Translations under genes and position numbers: made by a program
DNA from: Prostheceraeus crozeri
Lineage: Eukaryota; Platyhelminthes; Polycladida; Euryleptidae
Reading direction: 5' to 3'
Length of the DNA: 64,000 bases
Assembly (NCBI GenBank): GCA_907163375.1
Contig: CAJQUW010007952.1
Coordinates: 186,001 to 250,000, forward strand
In this document: piece after piece, positions 23,739 through 34,965 of the stretch
Layout: each line of letters begins with the position of its first letter
Position numbering within the stretch: position 1 is the stretch's first letter
Notes under the pieces: model-generated
Database searches by the model: none
What the model saw: the letters and a program-made list of their open reading frames with translations, nothing else
Told to the model about the DNA's origin: nothing

Positions 23739-24462
23739 GTCCGGCAGCCAGAACGAGTTTCTGCAGGGAGCAAGGCCGAAAATGAGACTTTCACAGAATG
23801 ATGTACTTCCTATGCCTACTACGAATTCGCGCGTCTGCCGAGTTCTAGATAGTTCCTCTTCTTGTCAGACAGGATCAAAGAAAAACACATGTAAATCCAA
23901 TGGGATGCAGATTGCAGTTTTTGGTTAAAATGAAATTTTCTATGTTTTCTCTGATTAAGCGAAAAGTACAAAGCCCACATTCATAATTTTTGACATGGAA
24001 TGTCTTCAAGTCATTTCTTTTTATGTTCATGTACCCCTATCTATAAAGCTAAACACATTTCGATTTGACGAGCCTTTTAATGTCGGCGAACACAAACATT
24101 TTGAACAACTTTATCCACATTCAACCACAGTATCACATACATTGCCGATCAGAAACATGATAATAGCACATTTACATAATAGGAAATACCCTGAAGACAT
24201 TCCATGTCAAAAATTATGACTCTGTGCTTAGTACTTTTCGCTTAATCAGAGAAAACATGAAAAAATTTCATTTTAGCCAAAAACTACAATCTGCGTCCCA
24301 TTGGATTTACATGTGTTTTTCTTTGATCCTGTCTGACAAGAAGAGAAACTCACTAGAACTCGGCAGACGCGCGAATTCGTAGTAGGCATAGGAAGTACAT
24401 CATTCTGTGAAAGTCTCATTTTCGGCCTCGTTCCCTGCAGAAACTCGTTCTGGCTGCCGGAC
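23739..24462. mobile_element. Long-TIR TA-flanked MITE, copy 1
   Basis: A 724-bp unit begins GTCCGGCAGCCAGAACGAG and ends with its inverse, flanked by TA at 23737-23738 and 24463-24464. The inverted arms are about 250 bp each and highly similar. They share landmarks such as CAGAATGATGTACTTCCTAT, TTGTCAGACAGGATCAAAG and TCTGATTAAGCGAAAAGTAC. The central 200 bp is single-copy. No coding capacity is visible. A related copy lies at 40412-41075 with its centre in the opposite orientation. Confidence 0.85.
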
Positions 24463-24464
24463 TA

Positions 24465-26831
24465 AAAGTAGCCATCTAAATTCGTAGCACGCCGGAGTTG
24501 TTTACCAAGAAGCAGCAAGGTGGCTTTTGGGAAAAACGAGTGAGACATCTTCCGCTCATTTCAAATGCCCGACAAGTAGAACAATCAGGTAGTAGACAGG
24601 CAGCAGACAATCAGGTGATGTAGTTGGAACTTTCGATTCATCTGAACGAGAACTGCTGTAAAAGATTTCGTTGCTCTAATGTTCTATGCACAAATGACCA
24701 CATGACCATTAAATTGTAAAACATTGGGAGCATGAATGAAATATGATAATGCAATTATAGTCGAATGACGTGATATTCTGCAAATCGAGAGACGGATTGT
24801 GTCCTCAGATCAAAAACCCAATAAGTCTGGTGAGTTTTGGGTCGTACAAATCCTGAGTGAACATGGGAGGTCATTATTGTGGATGAAGATTTGCATTTAT
24901 TGCAAGAATCGTTGTAATTTTATCGCTATTGCTATCAGATGTGAATGATTTTCTCTACATACATAATCTTTACATGCTGTTAAGATGTATGATGCAAAAT
25001 GCAGATTTATATTTATGACTCAACAGTGTCTTGTATTCCGTGAACTTGTTCATTAATAATGTGGGGTGGTAGATAAAAGTAATCTGGCACACCTTTTACA
25101 ATACATGATGATATACTTTTTCAGATCACATGAAGAATGACTGAAAATAATCCCGACAGCTTTGATTTAATGAATGGGAAGCAAGTGCAAAATCCGATAC
25201 CTACATTGCAGCTTCAGTGCTTAAGTAAGTGAAGAGTTTATCACCTTGACACATTGAAATAAGCTTTGTCGCGGAATTTCATTGACCAGCTGCACGTTGT
25301 TCCATTCGCTTTTCATGTTTTCTCATATTCATTTAAACTATCAAAATATTCACTACATAGCCTATGTGACGTACATTTGAGTAGTTATTTAAATGATTCA
25401 AATTTAACGCGTAGAACAATCAGTCATGGAATATCACTGTTGGATCATCTCAAAGCATGACAGAAAGGACACATGCGATTGCTGTGTTACGACTTATCTT
25501 TTCGAGATGTATTTTTCGAATTACATAAGTATGCTACTAATGGACTCAGTTTCGACGAGAACTTAGGCCTGTAGTATTGCAAACTTAAATGAAGCTTGTC
25601 CATTTGGACATGGTGAAGAAGCAAATATCAATGGTGAGTTTAACGTTAAGAGAAGCAACTCGACAAGTTACACCCGGATAGATCTTTCGCATTAAAGTGG
25701 CCTGTTCATAAATGAAAGATCTATGGTCGTTTTCTGGCCAGACATTTTGAGTTTCATATGCCTGAGGGTGACATGAAGCAAGTAGGCTTACCATCAATCA
25801 CATTGTGCCGTGGATTGCAAAATACCTCTCAATCATCAATAGAAAAAGGGGATGCTTTCTTTAACTCGTATGGAGTGTTGGTCAAATTTAGCTTCAGACA
25901 TTCGAATTCGAGGTTGTTGCAAGCTCCGTTGACCACAGATGTCCAAAATTGTACTTGCAGTCGTCTCATAGTGCCTGAAATCTACAGACAGATGTGTGTC
26001 GTCTGTAGATAGTTGTCAAGCTTTGCGGGACCACTGAAAATGCTTTAGTGATCTTGTTTTTAAGTTGTTGGATCCATGATTAATGCAAGAGATACTTCTA
26101 ATCATATGAAATCTAGGGATTTTAGCACTTATATAAACTAAATCTACTTATAGTGATACTATTTATCTAAATGCAATTAATTCAGTAGTAAGATTTACTC
26201 TTAATTCAGTAATTATGAGTAAGATAAGATCAAGAATAATAATAAAGTGAGCCTACAGAAATTTTATGAATTTATGCAGCTAATCTGAGATTATCAGATC
26301 ACATAGTATCCATGCCATTGATTTGTTGCATCGGCGCTGTAAATAGTATTCGCTGCAGCCTCGCCAATAGGCGGGTGATACTTGTCTCATTAATCACTTA
26401 TAAGATTATAAGAAGTATCACAATCATTTATAAGAACATATTTAGTCGCTATACAACACCAATGAGTAGCTTCGAACCGTATTGACAAGTTCGCTCAAAG
26501 GCTTTAAACAGATTTCATTTTGTCAATTGCATGTTTATGGCATGGACTATTATACGTTTAGCAAATGTGTTGTAGATCTAGGCTATGGATACAGTGATAA
26601 CTCTATAATATGCATTAGTTGACAAATTAATGTTGCCAACTTTTCTCATGCTTAGTCTGAACTTCTTTACTAGAGATGCATCATCAACATGCTGTGTATT
26701 TTCAGATGATGAAGATGTTGCAGATCTCATTTTCAACGATCGTCTCATATGTTGGACAACGGACGGCACCCAATGTGGGGATTATCGAGTAAGACAAAAT
26801 TTTCTTAGCTGAGACGCAAGCTCACAATACT
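24465..26831. other. Gene-poor AT-rich stretch
   Basis: No supported gene. Small ORFs (for example 25585-25797 minus and 25758-26012 plus) have no recognisable motif. Confidence 0.35.
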
Positions 26832-26913
26832 TGAAGGTGTAGTTCGGTCAATTTTCAACTTTGTGTCAATGGTTTCTTCATTGCATAATTGGTCAATCGT
26901 GTTAACTTTGACA

Positions 26914-27828
26914 ACTTTGAAGCACGAGGTTGGTCCAATCAATTTGAATACACAAAATATCGCCGTCATTTTGATGGAATTTTATATTGTAGACTCCTGA
27001 GCGCTTTCGCGGCCTCTCTTCATGAGGAGTACGGCCGTAATGACAAAGACAGAACAGAGATACACAGAATGTCACAAACACAACGAATACTTAATCGATA
27101 GATCTATAAGCCACTGACATGAGGTCATGCAGGTAGAAACGAAGCAATAACAAATAAACTTACTAAAGGCAGAGGGCACATAACTCACATTGCAAACTAA
27201 GATACAGAAAAATAAAGTGTAAATAAGATAAAACGGGGACGGAAAATCATAATGACAAAAAAAATCACCAAGCAAAAGACAAAACATGATTGAGTTTCTT
27301 TTGAACACAAAGTGACGGCCGGAGGTGAGAAATATAAAGAGACTCTAAGATAGGCAAAGTAAAAGAAAAGCGAGGAACACTTAATACTGAAAAGTAGGAG
27401 GAGAACATACTCGTATTGCCTCTAAAGCTGTCACAATCGATGATATGCCGACAAATAGCACTACTAGGAGCTGCTGAAGATCTCGGACGACAGTTACCCA
27501 GTTCAGACTCATCCGGACCCTGAGACACCTCTCAGTTCGCCCCACGTAACTGCTTCCACAGTCACAAGCAAATTTGTAGATAAGTGATGAGCGACTGAAA
27601 GGTGCCACAGGGTCCTTCAGAGACCTAACAGGAATACGAGAGCAAGCAAAGCGAAAAACAGACTCAGCAGCTGGAAACACTTTTTGAGTTTAATCTTATT
27701 CACATAATCACCGCGAAATGGAATGCGCAAGGTCACTTCTTTAAGAGCTGGACCAAATACAGGCTCAGCATAGCGTTCAACACTATACCTGTCAGCAAAA
27801 GAGATACGATAACCATTTCTTGCAAGAA
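26914..27828 (-). mobile_element. Penelope-like element, 5'-truncated copy, minus strand
   Basis: Minus-strand reading gives the C-terminal end of a Penelope-like protein. A segment with VFRFACSRIPVRSLKDPVAP is followed by IYKFACDCGSSYVGRTERCL, the cysteine-linked GIY-YIG endonuclease core. After it come APSSAICRHIIDCDSF and LPILESLYISHLRPSLCVQK, the last being the LPLLEA..I...RPSLN block typical of this group. The reverse transcriptase is missing. The copy mirrors 27858-28727 and shares the same disrupted frame inside the endonuclease region. Confidence 0.75.
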
Positions 27829-27857
27829 CCTGCAATATAAATGCAATTAATTGTATC

Positions 27858-28727
27858 CTGCAAGAAATGGTTATCCTGTCTCTTTTGAGCCTGTATTTGG
27901 TCCAGCTCGTAAAGAAGCGACCTTGCGCATTCCATTTCGCGGTGATTATGTGAATAAGATTATTCGACAGCGTGTCATGTCAACTACTCAAAAAGTGTTT
28001 CCAGCTGCTGAGTCTGTTTTTCGCTTTGCTTGCTCTCGTATTCCTGTTAGGTCTCTGAAGGACCCTGTGGCACCTTTCAGTCGCTCATCACTTATCTACA
28101 AATTTGCTTGTGACTGTGGAAGCAGTTACGTGGGGCGAACTGAGAGGTGTCTCAGGGTCCGGATGAGTCTGAACTGGGTAACTGTCGTCCGAGATCTTCA
28201 GCAGCTCCTAGTAGTGCTATTTGTCGGCATATCATCGATTGTGACAGCTTTAGAGGCAATACGAGCATGTTCTCCTCCTACTTTTCAGTATTAAGTGTTC
28301 CTCGCTTTTCTTTTTCTTTGCCTATCTTAGAGTCTCTCTATATTTCTCACCTCCGGCCGTCACTTTGTGTTCAAAAGAAACTCAAACATGTTTTGTCTTT
28401 TGCTTGGTGATTTTTTTGTCATTATGATTTTCCGTCCCCTTTTTATCTTATTTACACTTTATTTTTCTGTATCTTAGTTTGCAATGTGAGTTATGTGCCC
28501 TCTGCCTTTAGTAAGTTTATTTGTTATTGCTTCGTTTCTACCTGCATGACGTCATGTCAGTGGCTTATAGATCTATCGATTAAGTATTCGTTGTGTTTGT
28601 GACATTCTGTGTATCTCTGTTCTGTCTTTGTCATTACGGCCGTACTCCTCATGAAGAGAGGCCGCGAAAGCGCTCAGGAGTCTACAATATAAAATTCCAT
28701 CAAAATGACGGCGATATTTTGTGTATT
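27858..28727 (+). mobile_element. Penelope-like element, 5'-truncated copy, plus strand
   Basis: This is an inverted near-copy of 26947-27828 in head-to-head orientation. It encodes the same GIY-YIG remnant (plus-strand ORFs 27851-28294 and 28147-28410). It differs by two indels of about 25-30 bp: it keeps a segment near 27962-27990 that the other copy lacks, and lacks one near 27885 that the other has. TTAACTTTGACA follows it (28727-28738) and also precedes the minus copy (26902-26913), a likely 12-bp target duplication for the pair as one insertion. Tandem or inverted partial copies are known in this family. Confidence 0.75.
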
Positions 28728-28963
28728 TAACTTTGACATACTTCTGATGGCTCAGTTAAACGCAATTATCAACTTTAGGAGACGAGATGACGTTACATCT
28801 GCCAATGATCTGATGCTCCACTGTTAGCATGCTTTGTGACGAATTAACTATGCGGAAGATGATCAACGCAGAGGGAGGTAAATGGGAAGGTGACCGCAAA
28901 TCGTCGCAGTGATTGAATGCTTTAACTAATTGGTTTCTGAAATTGACCGAACTACACCTTCAA

Positions 28964-31029
28964 TGAGCATCATAAAATGTAATAAGTTGGTTATCTCGCA
29001 GTCACATTCTTAAAATCAATAAGTTATGAAATTTGAGAATGCTAGTAGTCAACATTTTGGTGTTGTCGTCCTTAATCATCACAGATTGGTTTCTGGGGGG
29101 ATGTATTTTCTGTACTTGAACGACCTACACTCCAGATTAGGGTTGATAACTGTACTTTTGAATATTCTAAAATGAAAACATATTTTCTTATTTCGGCATT
29201 ATAGCCGCACATAGTTTCTTTTCACTTAGATAACCTATTAAATGAATCGGCAGCCTCAAACTGTTTTGATGTGATAGAAAGAGCACCTTTAATATCGACA
29301 GCATGATATTAGTGAGCTCACATTTCAGAATATCGGAAAGCCATAAGCGCATGTTTTTTCAATAATTGAAAGCACGTATAAATGAAATTGATATTAATAA
29401 TGAGATAACTGATGACATAAACAACGACGTGATTGATTGATGGAAACGACATAAACAGATCAGTATGTGCATTTAGAATTAATGTAATGTTAATTACTAA
29501 GAATCAAGTACATTCTTCTCGCCTAAATGATTAGTACTTGTTATTGAGAGACCACAGCGAACTATCAATATCATAAAGTTAGAATTAAAGAGAAATTGAG
29601 AATTCGGATTGTTCTACCGGTACGAAGAAGGATGGATGAGAAAAGCGTCAAATATTTCCCAGACCTCGGGTTTGCAGTTTATCTTTCTAACTCGCTCCTT
29701 CCATGTTACTAACAGCGGTCGGTATTGACTATATTTCCTGAGCATACCCTATATGTTCTATGACGTAGATGTGTATAAGAAAGCATGGATGTCCGTGGCG
29801 GCTTCAGCGATCATCCCCTTCATGCTTCGCATGACAAAGCATGCTGTCTCATTCTCCATACTAATCGACGTTCTCACCAATCAGAAAGTTATCACTTTGT
29901 ATCAGCAATCAAACTTTATTGCAACACCTTAACCTTTCATTGCATTCAATTACTATTCTCCGACCATTTTACTACGATACTAAGGTCACACTCAATTAGG
30001 ATTTGATAAGTAGCTAACTTATTCTGGAAAACACAGGGGAAAAGAAAGTCAATTCGAGCGTGCCTCATTCGTCATTGGCCAATACAATAGCGAAAATTGC
30101 AGAAGACGAATTCCATGCTCCATCTCATGCCATGGATGAAAAGCACAAGTTACACGCATGCATGTAGCTCCCTCTAGAGTTATTCTCAACCGACTAAAAG
30201 CAGATGATAGGACGGTAACCTGCTGATAGTCGGCGTAGTGAGATGTCTCGTGTTTCAGCAAGATTAGTGACATCAGCTGTATAGTGTGCTGTACATATCA
30301 TGACACAGAGTAAATGCAAACAGGGAATATGATTGAAATTTTGTTGGTCATATCGGTAACTGTCTATATCAAGCTACATAATAATATGTCACTGATGGAT
30401 AGTGGAAAGATATTCGGATTATATTGGATCACTTCTCTTATGCTCTCGCTGTGAAGATAATGTCAATGTGCCTATCAGTATCAACAAGTCGATATTATGC
30501 ATAGTCATCAATGACTAGGAACAAAATTTGATTTTTTGAAAATATTGTTTGCTCTAAAACAATGCATAAAAACATGATTCTATAACCATTGCACCACAGT
30601 CCTGATACTGTATAAAACTCATGTTTCAAAGCACTGTTTTATTCTTTGAAAATGTGGATTACACTGAATAATCATAGAATATTCTAAATTGCATTCTTTT
30701 TTGTCCCTTTGACAACAGCATAAAACTGTGAGTTATAAAATGATGACATGTCAATTGAGTGTTCTTTAAATTCTGAATTTCCTAGAAATGCAGTTACTTA
30801 ATTACGGTTTTGGGTGGTAAATTTTATTTACATGTACATGTGTTGAATTAACTTGATCGACTCATTGTATAGACTTGCATATCATCGCATGTTGCATTGC
30901 TCTGTAATGCTATTTGTTCTGCATTTCAGAAAGCATGTAATTTATAAACGATAATTGAATTTTTGATTTTTTTATTTTGAATGTGAATTGTGTTGATGAA
31001 AAATTGAGGTACAATAATACAAAAAAAAA
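28964..31029. other. Gene-poor AT-rich stretch
   Basis: No supported gene. Small ORFs at 29785-30006 (+) and 30049-30273 (-) lack motifs and splice context. Confidence 0.35.
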
Positions 31030-31270
31030 TTCAGTGGGTCAAGGGAATGCCAAACCAGCAAAGTTCCGATCCTCCTACAGCTCACTCGGCAACGCAAAAG
31101 CAGTTCTCTAGCATTCGCACATTGTAGGAGAGACTCAGGCGTCCGAAAATTCCCTTGTCCACTCCTCTCAATGAAAGGGTTTGCAGTGCCAATTGGCAGG
31201 CGATCCGATCCGTCGTAAAATGTTATAGACAAATTTGCCCCACTCACCATAAGGGGAGGCAATGCCAACC
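31030..31270. other. GC-richer island, possible exon or old repeat
   Basis: About 240 bp stand out by higher GC. A 98-codon minus-strand frame (30972-31268) and a plus-strand frame (31155-31337) both cross it. Neither resembles a known family, and no clear splice sites decide between them. Confidence 0.2.
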
Positions 31271-31671
31271 GAGTTCGTCACACTTGGCCATATTCTCCAT
31301 TATTTTTCTCTGCTCAGCATTACAGATCTCTCGTTAATGTAAGTGATTTTAGGCTCAGAAGATGCGCATCGGAGAGATCCAAAGCTGCCCTGCGTCCAAG
31401 GTGCTTTGATGGTGCCGGTTGTCATGTTCAAGATTTCCACCTTTTGAAGTTGTGGAGCTAAATATCCTCACTGGCAGTATTGTGTTATTTATAATCCCGT
31501 TAGATATTTTGACGACTCACTGCGTGTTTTGAATCATGTTGAATTTTCGTATTATAGCAAGAAAGTTTAGCAAATGGTGATGGTGACACCCTTGGTTAGC
31601 CAACGTTGCAGAAGTGACTAATGGATGCTTGAGAGAATTTTTGCTGTATATTATATGTTTTCGGTTTTCAG

Positions 31672-31818
31672 ATGTCGGTCACTTCAACGCAAGCTGGCTT
31701 AAGAGTACTAGTAAACAGTGAAGGATCTCTAAGCGACATATTTTGCGGCACAAGGATCGATTCATGGCTCAATCGTGAACTTCAAACCTGCATGGAAACT
31801 GTTTCCGATTATCTTTGG
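31672..31818 (+). CDS. Candidate exon A of an unrecognised host gene
   Basis: A TTTTCGGTTTTCAG acceptor is followed directly by ATG and 49 codons in frame (MSVTSTQAGLRVLVNSEGSL ... VSDYLW), then a GTAAGA donor at 31819. The protein-like composition and two good splice signals favour a real exon. No domain is recognised. Its phase (0) agrees with the next acceptor at 32013. Confidence 0.4.
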
Positions 31819-32012
31819 GTAAGATTAGCGACACTGCTTATCTTTTTATATTTTGCTTTTTTATTTTTTTGATGAGCTAGTATATAATGCATGGAAAGAA
31901 CAAGTTGATGTTACGTTGATTTAGGTTTTGAATTGCTACTAGAAATTTTAATAACTAACATTTACATACTGTGAGGTATATTCGAATTTCCAATACTATG
32001 TTCGTTGTCCAG

Positions 32013-32186
32013 GGTATCGTAGATGATCATGATGTAATTCATAAACTCATAAGATCATGCTTCGCTCATATTGAAGATCGAGGCGCATCGCTGAAAGCTA
32101 TCACACTTAAAGTTTGCAAAAATTGGCAAATTCAGTTAAAGAAAGGACTTTTCAAATTATGTCATAAATCTGACAATTTGTGTTAA
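32013..32186 (+). CDS. Candidate exon B
   Basis: After TTCGTTGTCCAG the phase-0 frame reads GIVDDHDVIHKLIRSCFAHI and onward to a stop at 32186. The true 3' end is unclear. If the exon joins the next one at 32693, it must end earlier at a phase-0 GT, but the candidates (for example before GTTTGC near 32112) are weak. It could also be a terminal exon. Confidence 0.3.
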   Translation, partial: GIVDDHDVIHKLIRSCFAHIEDRGASLKAITLKVCKNWQIQLKKGLFKLCHKSDNLC

Positions 32187-32227
32187 AAGTTTGAAAGCAC
32201 GCTAAAACTGAAGCAGAAACTCACGAA

Positions 32228-32349
32228 GCATAGGTCAAGAAAACGGTTTTGGTGAGCTCGAAATTTTATGATGATATAAAAATTTTCGGCCAAAAATTTG
32301 TACGTCAATAAAATTTCGAGCTCACCAAAACCGTTTTCTTGACCTATGC
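32228..32349. repeat. Perfect hairpin, 42-bp arms
   Basis: Arms at 32228-32269 and 32308-32349 are exact reverse complements. The left one starts GCATAGGTCAAGAAAACGGT. The loop is 38 nt. It lies between candidate exons, so it would be intronic. It may be a foldback MITE or a template-switch product. Confidence 0.9.
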
Positions 32350-32589
32350 AACTATATATAGCTCGATGGCACCGCTGATTGACAGAAAGTCACGCATTAT
32401 GATGTCAGAGACAATTTTTGCTCGGAGTAACAATTGAGTGACAAAAAACTTGCCTCTCTTTTGCCACCTGGCTGTCTGCCTAAATGTCTGTGCAAAGACT
32501 TCAAATTGCGTAATGTCAATAATTTACAACGAAAGGAAAAAATGGGTTATGGGAAAGTGCGGGGAGCTAGGCGCTCTAGTCTATTTTCA

Positions 32590-32691
32590 TGCAGTTTCCT
32601 AAGATATTTATATCTTATTATATTATATATATTCTTATTCTTATATCATATTATATATTATTCTTATCATATTATATCTTAATATGTTTCA
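32590..32691. repeat. AT-rich simple repeat (TATATT/CTTAT)
   Basis: Low-complexity TATATTATA and TTCTTATATCATA units end directly at the polypyrimidine tract of the next acceptor. Confidence 0.7.
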
Positions 32692-32692
32692 G

Positions 32693-33010
32693 ATATCAAA
32701 AAATCGGCTTATAGAACGTCGGATCACTGTTGAAATGCAAGAACCATCTGAACTGCTGTGGAAATGTGAAACTCGACTAAGAAATGAAGTGACAGAGCCC
32801 ATGGAAGACGATGGTAGTGAGTGGAATCAGCAAAAAAGTGGACGAATACAATTATCAGGTGACATATCATTCTTCGGAGAAGGCGCGAATTTGATATTAC
32901 AGAGACTAATGGTCAAAAGCTCAAAATGTATCATTGGCAATGGTGATCGAAACGGACAGTGGAGGACACTTTCTATCGACGAAAGGGGGAATTCTCGGGA
33001 ATGCATTTAC
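32693..33010 (+). CDS. Candidate exon C
   Basis: A TATGTTTCAG acceptor is followed by exactly 106 codons (ISKNRLIERRITVEMQEPSE ... DERGNSRECIY) and a GTGAGT donor at 33011, phase 0 at both ends. It is the strongest exon of this series by length, open frame and splice signals. It contains an acidic stretch (EPMEDDGSEW) and no recognised domain. Confidence 0.45.
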
Positions 33011-33239
33011 GTGAGTTCGTCATCCATAGGTATTTATCTAGATTTACTTCAGTGCATGTCTGAGTTTTTTAAGCGACTCTTTAGACAGAGTGATGGGTTT
33101 TTTATAAGGAGGCTGACATTTGCCACTAGGCCTTGACATTTCCTTGATACAGATGCACCAAGTAAACCTGACTATGGAACCATCATCTAACTAGCCTAAT
33201 CGTTTCTCTTTGTCTGTCGAAATTCATTATCCATTTACA

Positions 33240-33341
33240 TTGGGAGAGACTTTTCACCACAAGCGACTATCACCAATTACCTCCCGTGTATTGGGAGAGA
33301 CTTTTCACCACAAGCGACTATCACCAATTACCTCCCGTGTT
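33240..33341. repeat. 51-bp tandem duplication
   Basis: A unit starting TTGGGAGAGACTTTTCACCA at 33240 is repeated at 33291 with a difference only at its last base. Near-identity indicates a recent duplication. Confidence 0.9.
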
Positions 33342-33802
33342 CCACAATCAATTATATTAGAATTGTGTTTCTTTCGCTGTAACTTGCTAATAACTTGCGT
33401 TATTCCTAATTGCTCGCAGGTTAACTAGAATTGCATGATTCTCTTGATTTCAATACGCATTACCTTTGTTAGATTATGTGGATTTTGTTCGTGATGTTGC
33501 ATAGAAACTTCCTTCAATGCATGGGTTGCCCCTATAAATGCAAGCTTGCCAGAAGATAACACTTTTGTAGTAGCTGTACATGGAGACATTATTGCAATTT
33601 CGTTATGTTGCCTATCAGGCTAAACATAGGAAATGTAGCGGAATTAGTAGGCAAATGTGGGCCTAGAGTCGTTTTAAATTCGGACAGAATTTAATTTGAT
33701 GATTTCCATGTAGTATATATGATTATCTTAAACTTTTGCCTACGCTTATCTCATGTAATGTCATATTTTATTCACGCAATTGAAATGTTAATGAATTTTC
33801 AG

Positions 33803-33925
33803 GATTTTGATTGTTACATGCAAAATTCTTTTATAGTCCCATGGCAATCCATGGAGAATTCTGTGAAAATGGCATATGAAATCCTGTCCCACTACAAGTC
33901 TGTAGTATTCTATATTAAAGAATAA
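33803..33925 (+). CDS. Candidate exon D
   Basis: An AATGAATTTTCAG acceptor precedes a phase-0 frame DFDCYMQNSFIVPWQSMENS ... SHYKSVVFYIKE, which ends in TAA at 33923-33925. The phase fits exon C. No strong internal donor is seen, so either this is a terminal exon or the join to later exons uses a weak site. Function unknown. Confidence 0.3.
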   Translation, partial: DFDCYMQNSFIVPWQSMENSVKMAYEILSHYKSVVFYIKE

Positions 33926-34083
33926 CAGAATCGGCTATAAAAGAAGAAGCCGAAACACAATGTGACGCATACAAGCCAGGAATTGCAGATTATATTTACT
34001 ATTCTGCGAGCACAAAATGCTATAATTACTGGACTAGAAATTAATTCATTTAGTCGATGCGTGCTTGCAATGAGAAATCATCT

Positions 34084-34273
34084 GTGGGTCTCCGTGGCAC
34101 AGTGGTTAAGTGCTTGGCCTAACGATCTTCTGGTCCAGCGGTCGAACCCGGATGCTGTTATTGGAAGTCGTCAGGAAGGGCATCCGGACTAAAAGATCAC
34201 AATGCTCACGATAAAAGTCTGACTATGCCACCGCCGTCAAAGCCCCTAGCATGGGGAGCAATGGCGTTAAACC
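34084..34273 (+). mobile_element. tRNA-derived SINE with 7-bp target duplication
   Basis: The head has a pol III A box (TGGCACAGTGGTTAAGTGC, 34095-34113) and B box (GGTCGAACCC, 34140-34149) at tRNA-like spacing. It is followed by a body containing CAGGAAGGGCATCCGGACTA, a motif reported in several animal tRNA-SINEs. ATCATCT flanks it on both sides (34077-34083 and 34274-34280). It has no long poly(A) tail and ends GGCGTTAAACC. It lies 35 bp upstream of a splice acceptor. Confidence 0.8.
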
Positions 34274-34314
34274 ATCATCTCACCAGCTCGGCTCTAAATC
34301 ATTTTCTTTTTCAG

Positions 34315-34448
34315 ACATCTCTTGGATCTCGTGATTCTGCCTCCCTAGGCGCTCAGAAGTCGATGAATTTGACAGGAATTGAAAGGAAGTTTCAGCGAAC
34401 GGATTCACTTGCACCGAAGATCTGGGAGACTTGGTTCGATTCTTCAAG
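34315..34448 (+). CDS. Candidate exon E
   Basis: A TTTTCTTTTTCAG acceptor is followed by a 134-bp frame reading TSLGSRDSASLGAQKSMNLT ... ETWFDSS, then an AAG-GTAATT donor. It ends in phase 2, and the next candidate exon at 34506 restores the frame. Unknown family. Confidence 0.4.
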
Positions 34449-34505
34449 GTAATTAATTGATCACTAAACGTCTGCTCTATGGTAATGCAATCATTTCTTA
34501 TCCAG

Positions 34506-34635
34506 TCATCTCCAAATTCGTGAGCATGTTGACTCCCCTGTCATAATGCGTGCTTCGGGACTCATGTTATCAGAGCAAGACACCTGTCGCAAACTTTCTC
34601 TGATGGAATGTGCAGATCGTCAAGGAGATCGCAGG
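34506..34635 (+). CDS. Candidate exon F
   Basis: Preceded by TTCTTATCCAG and in phase with exon E. It reads HLQIREHVDSPVIMRASGLM ... ECADRQGDR and ends at AGG-GTAAGT. The phase at this donor does not match the most protein-like frame of the following exon, so a boundary is misjudged or the gene is damaged. Confidence 0.4.
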
Positions 34636-34965
34636 GTAAGTCATTAACCCATAAACACCTGTGAGTTATATTTACCAGATTTCGACCCGAAATTGAAAGG
34701 AGAAAATTACTGATCAAAAGACATTCTAAGAGACAGGCTGTCTAGAAGGCATTGGCGTAATTCCGTCACTCCGCAGTTTCTCGAAAACAATTCGAAGCTG
34801 TGTGATTTTTTACAATTTGTTGTCAAAGCGGTTTATAGGGAAATAACAGATCAGTTGATCATATTTTCGATTACACATTTCGGAATATTTATGATTGAAA
34901 GTGATAAGAATGGATTTTATTCTGATCTGTTTTTATAATGAGCTTCAATAAATTTCTTTTTTAAG

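Larger units (their letters stand above)
26832..28963. mobile_element. TIR element interrupted by a Penelope-like pair
   Basis: TTGAAGGTGTAGTTCGGTCA (continuing AATTT) at 26832-26855 is perfectly inverted at 28940-28963. If the Penelope-like insertion (26914-28726) is set aside, about 300 bp of a small non-autonomous TIR element remain. No target duplication is evident outside the inverted ends, so the superfamily is unknown. Confidence 0.5.
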
